From positions 1 through 40,513 of the forward strand of contig JAUNUI010000009.1 in the NCBI GenBank assembly GCA_030538255.1: DNA of 40,513 bases, in the 5' to 3' direction. Position 1 is the stretch's first letter. The number at the start of each line of letters is the position of its first letter. Position numbers and translations under genes: made by a program. Source of the stretch: Pelistega sp. (GTDB lineage: Bacteria > Pseudomonadota > Gammaproteobacteria > Burkholderiales > Burkholderiaceae_B). A model generated the notes under the pieces. It ran no database searches. It saw nothing but the letters and a program-made list of their open reading frames with translations, and was not told the origin of the DNA. This document shows positions 8,999 through 17,421 of the stretch, one piece after another.

Positions 8999-9056
8999 GT
9001 GCGCCGATTTGCTTGATCTGCTTGCGGGCGCTTAAAAATCCAGCTAAAGAGGTCCC
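8999..9056 (+). promoter_or_regulatory. SAM-II-like riboswitch in the metX leader
   Basis: Immediately before metX there is a compact element with the order of parts known for SAM-II. P1 is GCGCC (9001-9005) pairing with GGCGC (9027-9031). A loop starts GATTT. An A-rich linker TTAAAAATCC leads into AGCTAAAGAGG (9042-9052). The SAM-II consensus has GATTT after the first P1 strand and AGCTAAAAAGG at the 3' end. A pseudoknot can form between loop bases GATCT (9015-9019) and AGGTC (9050-9054). This pairing covers the Shine-Dalgarno GAGG (9049-9052), which lies 6 bases before the metX ATG, so S-adenosylmethionine binding would block translation. Recognition is from memory of the consensus; no covariance search was run. 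Confidence 0.78.
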
Positions 9057-9058
9057 GA

Positions 9059-10258
9059 ATGGCTCCATCTCTACCTATATCTCAAAACAATTCTATGTCA
9101 CCTTCTAGCGTCGGCCTGGTGAGTCCTGTGTATCTGGACTTTAAGGAGCCGCTTGCTTTGTCTAGCGGACAAGTTATTAATCAATATACTCTGGCAGTTG
9201 AAACCTACGGCTCCTTGAATGCGGATGCCAGTAATGCGGTTTTAATTTGCCATGCCCTGAATGCTTCTCATCATGTTGCCGGTATCAATCCTGATAATCC
9301 TAAAGATATCGGTTGGTGGGACAATATGGTGGGCCCTGGTAAGCCGGTTGATACGGACATCTTCTTTGTCATTGGGGTGAATAATCTCGGCTCATGCTTT
9401 GGTTCTTCGGGGCCTGCCAGTATTAATCCTGAAACCAATAAACCGTGGGGCAATAGCTTCCCCGTGGTGACGGTAGAGGATTGGGTGAATGCGCAGGCAC
9501 GTGTGGCTGATCATTTTGGTATCCAACGCTTTGCTGCGGTGATGGGTGGTTCATTAGGGGGTATGCAGGCTTTAAGCTGGGCGATTCAATGGCCAGAACG
9601 TGTGGCCAATTGTGTAGTGATTGCTAGCACGACGAATTTATCAGCACAGAATATTGCCTTTAACGAGGTGGCTCGCCGCGCAATTATTACCGACCCTGAA
9701 TTTCATAATGGTAATTATTATGAGCATGGTGTGGTGCCACGACACGGCCTATCAGTGGCGCGCATGATCGGTCATATTACCTATCTCTCTGATGATGATA
9801 TGGCCGAGAAGTTTGGTCGCTCGCAACGTGACCCACATGAAGATGGGCGTTACAAATATGGTTATGATGTCGAGTTCGAAGTCGAATCGTATCTACGCTA
9901 TCAAGGCGCCAAGTTCTCAACGTATTTTGATGCCAATACTTATCTCTTAATTACCCGCGCGTTGGATTATTTCGACCCTGCACGTCGTTATGGCGGTGAT
10001 CTAAATGCCGCCTTACAACAGGCTCAAGCGAATTTCTTAGTGGTTTCTTTCACGACAGATTGGCGCTTTCCGGCGAGTCGCTCACGCGAGTTGGTGAAGG
10101 GCTTATTAGATTGCAAACATAGTGTCTCCTATGCCGAGATTGATGCCCCTCATGGGCACGATGCTTTCTTACTCGATGATGAGCGCTATCATGCGGTGGT
10201 GCGTGGTTACTATAAACAAATTGCTAAAAATTTAAACTTACTGAAGGAGGCCGTATGA
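9059..10258 (+). CDS. metX: Homoserine O-acyltransferase MetX
   Basis: Alpha/beta-hydrolase enzyme (399 aa) that acylates homoserine at the start of methionine biosynthesis in the cytosol. The nucleophile Ser165 sits in [10 protein letters not shown]. The Asp (FTTDWRFP) and His (DAPHGHDAF) of the triad are near the C-terminus, and the family motifs NASHHVAG and [15 protein letters not shown] are intact. Acetyl versus succinyl donor preference cannot be settled by eye; many proteobacterial MetX proteins use succinyl-CoA. The ATG is fixed by the GAGG of the riboswitch-like leader, although a second Met at residue 13 exists. metW overlaps its stop by 4 bp (ATGA), giving the conserved metXW pair. 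Confidence 0.95.
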   Translation: MAPSLPISQNNSMSPSSVGLVSPVYLDFKEPLALSSGQVINQYTLAVETYGSLNADASNAVLICHALNASHHVAGINPDNPKDIGWWDNMVGPGKPVDTDIFFVIGVNNLGSCFGSSGPASINPETNKPWGNSFPVVTVEDWVNAQARVADHFGIQRFAAVMGGSLGGMQALSWAIQWPERVANCVVIASTTNLSAQNIAFNEVARRAIITDPEFHNGNYYEHGVVPRHGLSVARMIGHITYLSDDDMAEKFGRSQRDPHEDGRYKYGYDVEFEVESYLRYQGAKFSTYFDANTYLLITRALDYFDPARRYGGDLNAALQQAQANFLVVSFTTDWRFPASRSRELVKGLLDCKHSVSYAEIDAPHGHDAFLLDDERYHAVVRGYYKQIAKNLNLLKEAV

Positions 10259-10878
10259 GTCAGTACGAAACTACGCCAAACCAAAGTAAGGTGCGCCCCG
10301 ACTTACTCAAAATAGCCAGTTGGATTGAGCCATCAAGTACGGTGCTAGACTTAGGCTGTGGCGATGGGGTGCTTCTGGAGCACTTGCAAAACCATAAAGA
10401 CTGTCGTGTGCTCGGTGTAGAAATCGTTGATGAACATGTGATTCGCTGTATTGATAAGGGCGTGAATGTGATTCAACAGAACCTTGAAGAAGGTCTAGCA
10501 CTATTTGAGCCACAGCAGTTCGATACTGTGGTTTTATCACAGACCCTGCAATCCATGCATAATACGGAGCATATCCTACGTGAGATGGCGCGGGTGGCGC
10601 GCTTTGGTATTGTGTCCTTTCCGAACTTTGGCTATTGGCCGCATGGCTGGTCGATTTTGCGTGGTAAGATGCCTGTGACTGGTCAGATGCCCTATGAGTG
10701 GTATAACACGCCGAATATTCACTTATGTACGCTGAAAGATTTTGAGAAGTTGGCACAGAAATTAGGTCTTAAAATCTTAGCTCGTGCGACGTTTAACGAA
10801 GGTAATGAAGTGAATTTCCTTCCTGGTTGGCGTAGCACTTTGGCGGTTTACCACTTTCAGTCAAGTGCGGTTGCGTAA
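10255..10878 (+). CDS. metW: MetW methionine biosynthesis methyltransferase-like protein
   Basis: A 207-aa class I methyltransferase-fold protein that is a constant partner of MetX in many proteobacteria and is needed for full MetX activity. The S-adenosylmethionine-binding glycine motif is [12 protein letters not shown] (about residues 30-41), followed by the acidic strand end [10 protein letters not shown]. Translation is coupled to metX: its ATG overlaps the metX stop and a strong AAGGAGG lies inside the metX 3' end. The same SAM-II-like leader is therefore expected to control both. Confidence 0.93.
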   Translation: MSQYETTPNQSKVRPDLLKIASWIEPSSTVLDLGCGDGVLLEHLQNHKDCRVLGVEIVDEHVIRCIDKGVNVIQQNLEEGLALFEPQQFDTVVLSQTLQSMHNTEHILREMARVARFGIVSFPNFGYWPHGWSILRGKMPVTGQMPYEWYNTPNIHLCTLKDFEKLAQKLGLKILARATFNEGNEVNFLPGWRSTLAVYHFQSSAVA

Positions 10879-10958
10879 GTGTTGGCCACTGGCTATGGAA
10901 CACATGCTACGACCCCATGCTATGCGTAGCCTGGGAATAACATTGAGGATACCACTGC

Positions 10959-12227
10959 TTGTTTAAGTATATTCAGCCTTATCTCAGTCGCCGAGTCTAT
11001 CCCTTGCTCTTGCTGGGCTTGGCGAGTGGTCTGCCACTCTCCCTTACGGGTGGTACTTTGCAAGCCTGGGCGACAGTGGAGAACGTCTCCTTACAGGAAA
11101 TTGGTTTTCTCACCTTGGTGGGTGCAGCGTATACCTTCAAGTTTATCTGGGCGCCTTTTTTAGACCGTTATGCGCCACCATTTCTCGGGCAACGGCGTGG
11201 TTGGATGTTTATCTCACAGATTGCTTTAGGTCTGGCAATTTGCGGTATGGGTCTACTGAACCCTTCTCAATATTTGTTCTATTTAGCCTTAGTGGCAACG
11301 CTTGTCGCCTTCCTATCCGCAAGTCAGGATATTGCTTTTGATGCCTATAGTGCTGAGGTGCTGCGACAAGAGGAGCGGGCAGCGGGGGCGGCCATTCGTA
11401 CGCTAGGCTATCGTGTCGGCATGATTGTTTCAGGGGGCTTAGCGCTCTGGATGGCTGAGCGTTACTTGGGCTGGAATTCGGTGTATATATTGATGGGCGG
11501 CTTAATGTTTGTTGCCGCCTTATTAACCGTATTGGCGCCAGAGCCAGAGAATAGTCAACAACAAAAGCCACGTACCGTCTACGAAGCCTTCACCTTGCCC
11601 TTTCAAGAGTTCTTCTCACGCAAGGGGGCATGGACGATTCTGCTCTTAATCGTCCTGTATAAATTGGGCGATGCCTTTGCCGGTGCTTTATCGACAACCT
11701 TCTTGATTCGTGGTGCGGGTTTTGGGGCGGATGTGGTCGGTCAGGTGAATAAGATTCTTGCTGTCGTTGCCACGATAATTGGCGCATTGATTGGTGGTTC
11801 AATTATGACCAAATTGGGCCTGTATCGTGCCCTGATGTTATTCGGTATTTTGCAAGCTGTCTCGAATCTTGCGTATGCGGTAGTCGCTCTTTTCCCCCAA
11901 AATATCGCAATTATGGCAGCGGCGGTGGGCTTTGAGAATATCTGCGGTGGCTTAGGAACGGCCGCTTTTGTCGCTTTATTAATGGCCTTGAGTAATCAAC
12001 GCTTTACGGCGACGCAATTCGCCTTATTATCCGCTTTATCATCGGTGGGTAGGGTGTTTATGGCAGGGCCAATTACGCCTGTCTTGGTGCAGCAGTTTGG
12101 CTGGGCGAATTTCTTTGTCATCACCATGTTTATAGCGGTTCCAGGCTTAATATTGCTCTGGTGGCGCAAGCGCGATATTCTGGCGCTTGAGCCAGAGCCT
12201 ACACCTGAAGTGAAATCTGAGTCCTAG
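10959..12227 (+). CDS. ampG: AmpG muropeptide permease (MFS)
   Basis: Inner-membrane permease (422 aa) that imports anhydro-muropeptides from cell-wall turnover for recycling and, where present, AmpC induction. The N-terminus matches AmpG: LLLLGLASGLPLSLTGGTLQAW followed by TFKFIWAPFLDRY and GQRRGWM, then SASQDIAFDAYSAEVL in the fourth helix region. About 12 hydrophobic helices are visible; the E. coli protein is longer (491 aa, 14 helices). The start is TTG, with GAGG about 10 bases upstream; no ATG occurs before the second helix, so a non-ATG start is required. It is separated from metW by 80 bp. Confidence 0.92.
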   Translation: MFKYIQPYLSRRVYPLLLLGLASGLPLSLTGGTLQAWATVENVSLQEIGFLTLVGAAYTFKFIWAPFLDRYAPPFLGQRRGWMFISQIALGLAICGMGLLNPSQYLFYLALVATLVAFLSASQDIAFDAYSAEVLRQEERAAGAAIRTLGYRVGMIVSGGLALWMAERYLGWNSVYILMGGLMFVAALLTVLAPEPENSQQQKPRTVYEAFTLPFQEFFSRKGAWTILLLIVLYKLGDAFAGALSTTFLIRGAGFGADVVGQVNKILAVVATIIGALIGGSIMTKLGLYRALMLFGILQAVSNLAYAVVALFPQNIAIMAAAVGFENICGGLGTAAFVALLMALSNQRFTATQFALLSALSSVGRVFMAGPITPVLVQQFGWANFFVITMFIAVPGLILLWWRKRDILALEPEPTPEVKSES

Positions 12228-12346
12228 GCGACTACAGCACCAAGCGTGTAAGTCGTTTGGATGTTGAGCCTGAAATTACAGAGCGATACTTGAGTTGCGG
12301 GCGGGTCGTGAGTTCTCCGCTGTTCACCCACAAGCGTGATAATGTT

Positions 12347-12943
12347 TCAATCTTTAACTTTAATGTTTTGGTATATTAGCCTTTCTAATGGTTCGGTTGA
12401 ACCGTTGTAGGCAGCTATTGATGCATAGATCATTTGTTCGGACGTAATGTTATCCCAGCTAATTCTGTAGCCTACCTCGTTAGCTAATTGTGTAAAAAAA
12501 CGTCGTAAAGCACGACCATTACCATCTCTAAAAGGGTGGAGCACATTCAGTTCTCCTATATAAAAAGCAACGCGATTACAAAACTTATCAAGAGGTAGCT
12601 TTTTTAAATGATTTTCTTTTTTTAGCAAGGATAGTAACGTGTTGGTTTCTTTTTCGATGAAGTTATAGTGAGCAAATCTAGTGTTTCCTTTAGAGATGTC
12701 TACTTTACGAATTTGCCCAGCCCAATCGTATACATCGCTAAAAAGTTTCTCATGAATCCTTTGTAAATGTGAGAGATCAAAGTTGCCATTTATTGGATTT
12801 ATATCTAGCTCATAAGAACGTACTAAAAAGAAAAATTTTTCATCTTCCTCAAGTTTTGAGTCATTAGTATGGTTGAGTTTGTTTCTTAAGACACCTGTCC
12901 TGGGGTCTGTGTAGGAGTCTGGTTTGTCACTGTATTTAGCCAC
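12347..12943 (-). CDS. Fic domain toxin (AMP-transferase), VbhT/FicT-like
   Basis: A 198-aa Fic protein predicted to transfer AMP from ATP onto a target protein (in FicT toxins, DNA gyrase and topoisomerase IV). The full active-site motif is present: H136-P-F-R-D140-G-N-G-R144-A-L-R147. The preceding IHEKLFSDVYDWAGQIRKV helix and the flap segment NTRFAHYN (about 87-94) are characteristic. It carries no inhibitory helix of its own; that is supplied by the small gene directly upstream, which overlaps it by 8 bp. The base composition is more AT-rich than ampG and xthA on each side, suggesting acquisition. All catalytic residues are intact, so it should be active. Confidence 0.93.
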   Translation of the reverse strand: MAKYSDKPDSYTDPRTGVLRNKLNHTNDSKLEEDEKFFFLVRSYELDINPINGNFDLSHLQRIHEKLFSDVYDWAGQIRKVDISKGNTRFAHYNFIEKETNTLLSLLKKENHLKKLPLDKFCNRVAFYIGELNVLHPFRDGNGRALRRFFTQLANEVGYRISWDNITSEQMIYASIAAYNGSTEPLERLIYQNIKVKD

Positions 12944-13157
12944 GAGTTGTTCGCTCCAAACCCCACTTTATAGCCTCTTCGATTGTGATTTTTTCATGAA
13001 TTAAAAGTTGCATGATTTTTAGGCTTTGTTGTGTAGGTTCCAAGCCTTCTATCCGCAATGATCCAATATTAGATTGGACAAGTGCTTCTCTTCTAGATAT
13101 TTCTCTAGCGGTCAAGCTGCTTGGATGAGTTGAAGATTGCTTGGTATGTTGTTTCAT
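12936..13157 (-). CDS. VbhA/FicA-like antitoxin
   Basis: A 73-aa protein encoded directly upstream of the Fic toxin, overlapping it by 8 bp. It holds the class I Fic inhibition motif (S/T)xxxE(G/N) as S33-L-R-I-E37-G38, preceded by a helix starting SRREALVQSNIG. In VbhA-type antitoxins the glutamate reaches into the toxin's ATP site and blocks productive binding. The order antitoxin first, toxin second with translational coupling is standard. The 86-bp region upstream contains a short palindrome that may be a control site. Confidence 0.88.
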   Translation of the reverse strand: MKQHTKQSSTHPSSLTAREISRREALVQSNIGSLRIEGLEPTQQSLKIMQLLIHEKITIEEAIKWGLERTTRG

Positions 13158-13218
13158 AATTGATTCACAAAAATTACCAGAGGAATAAACATTATAAACC
13201 TCATTTACACAAAGTGCA

Positions 13219-13234
13219 GTACTTCCTTAAGTAC
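13219..13234. promoter_or_regulatory. Palindrome between xthA and the Fic module
   Basis: GTACTT - CCTT - AAGTAC is a perfect 6-bp inverted repeat 62 bp upstream of the antitoxin start and 10 bp past the xthA stop. It has no T-run, so it could be an operator or a weak terminator stem. Role not established. Confidence 0.3.
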
Positions 13235-13243
13235 GAAAAACAC

Positions 13244-14029
13244 CTACAAACTCACCTCATAATCCACCGTCAGCGGCGCATGGTCGGAGAAGCGTTCATC
13301 CTTGTAGATCGAGACCTGGCGCGCCTTAGCGGCAATGCCAGGCGTAGCAATATGGTAATCAATCCGCCAGCCTACGTTCTTGGCCCAGGCCTGACCGCGA
13401 TTACTCCACCACGTGTATTGATCAGGTTCTTGATTAAGCTCACGGAATACATCGACAAAGCCACGCTGCTCGAATAAGTGCGTCATCCATGCGCGCTCTT
13501 CAGGGGTAAAGCCGGAGTTCTTTAAATTTCCCTTCCAGTTTTTCAGGTCAATTTCTTTATGAGCAATATTCCAATCACCGCAAATAATAAATTCACGCCC
13601 CGTCTCGCGATGCTCGGTCATCATGGCATCAATCCAAGGGCCGAACTTATCTAAAAAGCGAAATTTCGCTTCTTGACGCTCTGGGCTACTGGAGCCTGAG
13701 GGCAGATAGGCGCTGATCACGGTGAGATTGGGATAGTCTGCGCGAATCAGACGACCTTCGCGGTCAAATTCATCGCACTCCATACCCGATAAGCACTCGA
13801 CGGCTTGCTTGGCATAGATGCCCACACCGCTATAGCCTTTCTTCTCAGCATGATTAAAATAGCCGTGATAATTCAGCGGTTGGCGCAATTCCTGGGTTAA
13901 ATCAGGCTCACTAATCTTGATTTCTTGCAGACACACAATGTCCGCTTGATGCGCGTGTAGCCACTCAAAAAAGCCCTTTTTTACAGCAGAGCGAATGCCG
14001 TTTACATTAACAGAGGTAATTCTTAACAC
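13244..14029 (-). CDS. xthA: Exodeoxyribonuclease III
   Basis: A 261-aa exonuclease III/AP endonuclease acting in base excision repair: it cuts the backbone at abasic sites and trims 3' blocked ends. Family motifs are all visible: VNVNGIRSA (residues 7-15), LQEIK with metal-binding Glu36, GDWNIAH near residue 150 and the C-terminal SDHAPL with the catalytic Asp-His. Length is normal. It lies 10 bp downstream of the EamA transporter gene and is likely co-transcribed with it. Confidence 0.95.
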   Translation of the reverse strand: MLRITSVNVNGIRSAVKKGFFEWLHAHQADIVCLQEIKISEPDLTQELRQPLNYHGYFNHAEKKGYSGVGIYAKQAVECLSGMECDEFDREGRLIRADYPNLTVISAYLPSGSSSPERQEAKFRFLDKFGPWIDAMMTEHRETGREFIICGDWNIAHKEIDLKNWKGNLKNSGFTPEERAWMTHLFEQRGFVDVFRELNQEPDQYTWWSNRGQAWAKNVGWRIDYHIATPGIAAKARQVSIYKDERFSDHAPLTVDYEVSL

Positions 14030-14038
14030 AGTGATATT

Positions 14039-14959
14039 CTAATGAGATTTAGGATTTGGGAAAACAGCAGCGCCAATGATTAAGATGCCACCGATAATAA
14101 TCTTCAATGTAGGCTCCTCTCCGAATAAGGGCCAGGCCACTAAGATGGCGTAGACAGGCTCTAAGGCGATAATCAGACCTGCTGTGCGTGCATTGATATA
14201 TTGTAGACTGGAGACAAATAAAAAGTGTGCTAAAGCCGTGCTTGCGGTACCTAAGACCGCTAACCAGAACCAGTCACTTGGCGTCATGTGAAGTTCAATA
14301 AGACTTAAAAAGGGCAAGCTAATCATAGCCACCACCAGATTCTGCCAAAAGGCCACTTGTACCGAATCTAAGATCTTGCCATAGGTGCGATTGCTTACCG
14401 CTAAAGCCGCAAAGGCAAAGCCTGAAACAATGCCCCATAGCAGGCCACTGGTATTTTGATTAGCTAAGTCAAGCTCTGGGGAGACCAGGAATAAACCGAG
14501 CATCACGACAAGGACTAAAATCCATGAGCGCAGATTCACATGGTCGCGCAGTACGACGCGTTCTAGGATAGTGATGAAAGCAGGGAAGCTGGCAAAGCCT
14601 AAGGTTGCCATGGCGACACCACCTGCTTTAATGCCGATGAAAAAAGTTAGCCAGTGAATCCCTAGCATGGTGCCCGAGAAGAGTAGCTTAAGTAAGAGCG
14701 CCCGGTTAAGGTTTCGATGCAGTTGGCTTTTGAAAAAAAGCGCCGCCAAGTATAAGCTTAAGCAGGCGAATACAGCACGACCGAAGGTAATCAATAAAGG
14801 ATCTGCTTGAATCAGCGCCCCTAAAATCCCTGTCATGCCAAATAGCACGGCAGTTAAGTGAGCGCAGAGTAAGCCTTTGTTGTGGGGAGTCATAAATGCG
14901 TGGAGCCAGTCAGAAGTACGTTCTTGGGTTCTTAAGTTAAGGTCTTTACCTGTAAACAT
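14039..14959 (-). CDS. EamA/RhaT family drug/metabolite-type transporter
   Basis: Inner-membrane protein (306 aa from the first ATG) with about ten hydrophobic helices arranged as two EamA repeats; the second ends in the family pattern IIALEPVYAILVAWPLFGEEPT. Such proteins export small metabolites or amino acids; the substrate here is unknown. The start is uncertain: the first ATG has AGGAA 13 bases away and adds a polar 27-residue lead, while Met28 (coordinate 14878) would give a typical short tail before helix 1 but has no clear ribosome-binding site. It is upstream of xthA in a probable two-gene unit. Confidence 0.85.
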   Translation of the reverse strand: MFTGKDLNLRTQERTSDWLHAFMTPHNKGLLCAHLTAVLFGMTGILGALIQADPLLITFGRAVFACLSLYLAALFFKSQLHRNLNRALLLKLLFSGTMLGIHWLTFFIGIKAGGVAMATLGFASFPAFITILERVVLRDHVNLRSWILVLVVMLGLFLVSPELDLANQNTSGLLWGIVSGFAFAALAVSNRTYGKILDSVQVAFWQNLVVAMISLPFLSLIELHMTPSDWFWLAVLGTASTALAHFLFVSSLQYINARTAGLIIALEPVYAILVAWPLFGEEPTLKIIIGGILIIGAAVFPNPKSH

Positions 14960-15046
14960 ACATTCTGACAGATTCCTAGCCTTTTACAAGCGAGGACAAA
15001 GAGGCGACAAGAAGACTATTCAAATTATCCAACCCAGGGTCATTCC

Positions 15047-15118
15047 GGGAACTACAAGTGCTCTGGGCACTATAAGCACACTGGGAACCATAAGTACTCT
15101 GAGCACGGCAAGTGCTTA
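15047..15118. repeat. Four degenerate 18-bp tandem repeats between genes
   Basis: Units at 15047-15064, 15065-15082, 15083-15100 and 15101-15118 follow the pattern GGGAACTATAAGTGCTCT with several differences each. The last two units can also fold together as a hairpin (next entry). They fill the gap just after the dioxygenase stop, upstream of the transporter gene. Confidence 0.75.
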
Positions 15119-15125
15119 GAGTATT
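15093..15125 (-). terminator. Hairpin at the end of the dioxygenase gene
   Basis: AGTACTCTGAGCAC (15093-15106) and GTGCTTAGAGTATT (15112-15125) pair at 12 of 14 positions plus wobble, with a 5-base loop. It overlaps the stop codon of the minus-strand dioxygenase. It lacks a T-run, so it may protect or end the transcript; the stem arises from the 18-bp repeats. Confidence 0.4.
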
Positions 15126-15921
15126 AGCCCAGCTTAAAGCTCGCTGCCGTTACTGCGCCTAAAGCAGCTTGGTCATGATATACCGCCACTGCAGGGTCAT
15201 CATATGCTGCACCAACGGCCACCATCAGAGGAATCAAGTGATCTTCATACTGATGACAGATACGTGCTGCGGGTGCTTGCTCCCATTGGCGTAAGTTTTC
15301 AGCACGAACGTCAGGACTCGATTGCGTCATGGTCTCTTGTAACCAAGCATCAAAGTCGCGCGAAGGCTGTGTGCCTTGTGCATTAAACATACGCATATTG
15401 TGAAAGCTTAAACCACTGGCAATAATTAAGACGCCTTGGTCGCGTAGGCTGGCTAATGCCTGCCCCATACGAATGTGATAATCAGGGTCGTAGTGCTTCT
15501 CAATTGAAAGCTGCACAACAGGAATATCAGCCTCAGGGAAGGCCACCGCGAGTGGCACAAATGCGCCATGATCAAAGCCACGTTCAGCATCTTCACTGAC
15601 TTTAAAACCTTGTTTTTCTAAAAGGCCACGCACTTCTTGGGCTAAGTCAGGGCTACCTGGAGCGGAATATTGCACCTTATAGGTATGCTCAGGGAAACCG
15701 TAGTAGTCATAAAACATGCTCGGTTGCGGATTGGTCATCACCTGTAACTCATCGCGACTAATCCAATGGGCAGAGACCATAAGAATGGCTTTAGGGCGCT
15801 CTGGTAATTGACCAGGCATCTCAACTAAGCTTTCATGTAGTTTAGCGTACATGGCATCCCATTCACTAATCCAGGGCCAAGGACCACCACCGTGTGAAAC
15901 AAAATAGACGGGCATCTTCAT
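15124..15921 (-). CDS. DODA-type class III extradiol ring-cleavage dioxygenase
   Basis: A 265-aa protein of the LigB/DODA family, metal-dependent enzymes that open catechol-like rings (DOPA or related phenolics). Metal-binding candidates His10 (VSHGGGPWPW), His52 (VSAHW) and His174 (GLSFHNM) and the catalytic His118 (GFDHGAFVPL) are all in place. The natural substrate of bacterial YgiD-like members is usually unknown. I start at the ATG preceded by TAGGAG with 7 bases spacing; the open frame reaches 21 codons further up but without such a site. It stands alone on the minus strand. Confidence 0.92.
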   Translation of the reverse strand: MKMPVYFVSHGGGPWPWISEWDAMYAKLHESLVEMPGQLPERPKAILMVSAHWISRDELQVMTNPQPSMFYDYYGFPEHTYKVQYSAPGSPDLAQEVRGLLEKQGFKVSEDAERGFDHGAFVPLAVAFPEADIPVVQLSIEKHYDPDYHIRMGQALASLRDQGVLIIASGLSFHNMRMFNAQGTQPSRDFDAWLQETMTQSSPDVRAENLRQWEQAPAARICHQYEDHLIPLMVAVGAAYDDPAVAVYHDQAALGAVTAASFKLG

Positions 15922-16313
15922 AATAAAACTCCTAATAAGCTTGGGCGCCTGGATTTCTTTGTCAATCATAGAAAGAAAAGGCACTGAGCGTCAATATATG
16001 AAGATTGTAATTGTGTTTGTAAAGTTAATAAAGATTGGTTTTATTGAAGTTTTGTTTCTTGCGAGGAGATGATGATAGGTGGAAAAACATGGATGAATGA
16101 CGCTTATTGAATTAGGGTGCATCTATCAGATGTTTAGGTGCATATTAGGCTCTTTGAATGAGGCCCTGAAGGATGGGGTTTTACGGCGAATTCTGATAAG
16201 AATGGCAACACTTAAAATTCCCACTCGACTCGCCCGAAGTAATCGCTAAGAGGGCAGTTCTGCTAAGATAGAGGGATTGAAAAATTTTCTACATTAATTG
16301 TTTAGGGATTGTT
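15922..16313. other. Intergenic region between dioxygenase and pyrE
   Basis: Nearly 400 bp between two divergent genes. I see no gene or RNA I can support. It must hold promoters for both, but no strong paired -35/-10 stands out. A small inverted repeat CATCT-ATC-AGATG lies at 16120-16132. The pyrE ribosome-binding site is TAGGGA just before its ATG. Confidence 0.5.
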
Positions 16314-16979
16314 ATGGGACAGAATAATCGTCTTGATTTTGTACGCTTCGCCTTGGAGCAGGGCGTTTTAAAGTTTGGTGAATTTAAAGTTAAGTCAGGT
16401 CGTTTGAGTCCTTATTTTTTCAATGCGGGTCTATTCAATAGCGGTCGCTCAATCGGTGCCTTAGCTCAGTTCTATGCCCAAGCCTTGATTGATTCTGGCG
16501 TCGAGTTCGATATGTTATTTGGCCCAGCTTATAAAGGCATCCCATTATCTGCCACCACTTCGGTTGCACTAGCGAATCATCCAGATTTAGGGCGTGATGT
16601 GCCCTTTGCCTTTAACCGCAAGGAAGCGAAAGATCATGGTGAAGGTGGTGTCTTAGTGGGTGCACCTCTCCAAGGCAAGATCGTGATCATTGACGATGTC
16701 ATTACCGCAGGCACCTCGGTACGTGAATCAGTGGAAATTATTCGCGCAGCGGGTGCTACGCCAGCTGCAGTATTGATTGCTTTAGACCGCATGGAGCGTG
16801 CAGGTGCCGATGACGCCCTATCACCACATTCGGCGGTACAAGAAGTGGCTAATACTTACGGTATCCCTGTCGTTAGCATTGCCTCTTTAAGCGATATTAT
16901 GCAGCTCTTAGAGCAGGAGACGAGTTTTGCTGAGCACCAAACAGCGGTGGCAGCGTATCGTCAGAAGTATGGTGTGTAA
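16314..16979 (+). CDS. pyrE: Orotate phosphoribosyltransferase
   Basis: A 221-aa cytosolic enzyme converting orotate and PRPP to orotidine 5'-phosphate in pyrimidine synthesis. Signature parts are present: the orotate/PRPP contact segment [31 protein letters not shown] and the PRPP-binding loop [16 protein letters not shown] (about residues 122-137). The length is normal. The gene is monocistronic, followed by a 200-bp non-coding stretch ending in a strong intrinsic terminator. Confidence 0.96.
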   Translation: MGQNNRLDFVRFALEQGVLKFGEFKVKSGRLSPYFFNAGLFNSGRSIGALAQFYAQALIDSGVEFDMLFGPAYKGIPLSATTSVALANHPDLGRDVPFAFNRKEAKDHGEGGVLVGAPLQGKIVIIDDVITAGTSVRESVEIIRAAGATPAAVLIALDRMERAGADDALSPHSAVQEVANTYGIPVVSIASLSDIMQLLEQETSFAEHQTAVAAYRQKYGV

Positions 16980-16983
16980 AACT

Positions 16984-17079
16984 AGTCTGAGCACTTAAGT
17001 GTCGTAGAGGAAGAAGATAGCATATATCCGACTCAGAAAGGAGTCTAGAAATTAGTCCGAGTTCTTAAGTGTCGTAGAG
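16984..17079. repeat. Imperfect 26-bp direct repeat downstream of pyrE
   Basis: Copies at 16984-17009 and 17054-17079 match at 23 of 26 bases, sharing CTTAAGTGTCGTAGAG exactly, and lie 70 bp apart. The first copy contains the 10-bp palindrome CACTTAAGTG. No gene is present. Confidence 0.8.
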
Positions 17080-17098
17080 TAATTAGCATACGAACGCG

Positions 17099-17124
17099 GA
17101 CGGTCTATAACGACGGTCTATAAC
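17099..17124. repeat. Perfect 13-bp tandem duplication
   Basis: GACGGTCTATAAC occurs twice in immediate succession (17099-17111 and 17112-17124), between pyrE and its terminator. It looks like a recent slippage or duplication event. Confidence 0.9.
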
Positions 17125-17179
17125 TTAAAGGGCTAATCTCGCCTGATTGAGAAACCGTATATTTTAACGAAGTTGCGAT

Positions 17180-17210
17180 GGGATGTGATAAACCACATCC
17201 CTATTTTTTT
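17180..17210 (+). terminator. Intrinsic terminator downstream of pyrE
   Basis: A perfect 8-bp stem GGGATGTG / CACATCCC with a 6-base loop is followed by TATTTTTTT. It is a textbook rho-independent terminator on the plus strand, 200 bases after the pyrE stop, leaving a long 3' untranslated region or a separate small transcript. Confidence 0.92.
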
Positions 17211-17298
17211 GTCTACTTTATATTGAGAAGCATCTAGGCGCTAAATCCATAATAACCCTAAGTAATAACCTTATAACTTATATGTTATATTGACTTTA

Positions 17299-17311
17299 TT
17301 GATAATATCAA
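17299..17311. promoter_or_regulatory. FNR/CRP-like palindrome upstream of tsdBA
   Basis: TTGAT-AAT-ATCAA is a perfect inverted repeat 110 bp before tsdB. The half sites equal the FNR/Anr half sites, but the spacer is 3 bases instead of the usual 4, so assignment to FNR is doubtful. A TTGACT is adjacent (17290-17295) without a good -10 at normal spacing. Confidence 0.3.
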
Positions 17312-17421
17312 AAAACATATAAATCAAATCGATTTTGACGGCATGGAAAGTTCCTAGACAAAGCAAAGTTAATGAATTATCCAGTGTTGTAGATATCGTT
17401 AAGCTAAATAGGGGAGTGAAT

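Noticed and set aside
13160-13477. A 105-codon plus-strand open frame
   Set aside because: It lies antisense to xthA, a well-supported gene, and has no recognisable features.
14877-15119. An 80-codon plus-strand open frame ending in TISTLGTISTLSTAS-like repeats
   Set aside because: It overlaps the transporter gene and its end is only a translation of the non-coding 18-bp repeats.
16984-17124. A CRISPR array
   Set aside because: Only two imperfect 26-bp copies and one 13-bp tandem pair; no regular spacers and no cas genes.
17299-17311. Calling the palindrome a true FNR box
   Set aside because: The spacer is 3 bases, not 4, so it does not fit the consensus; listed only as FNR-like.
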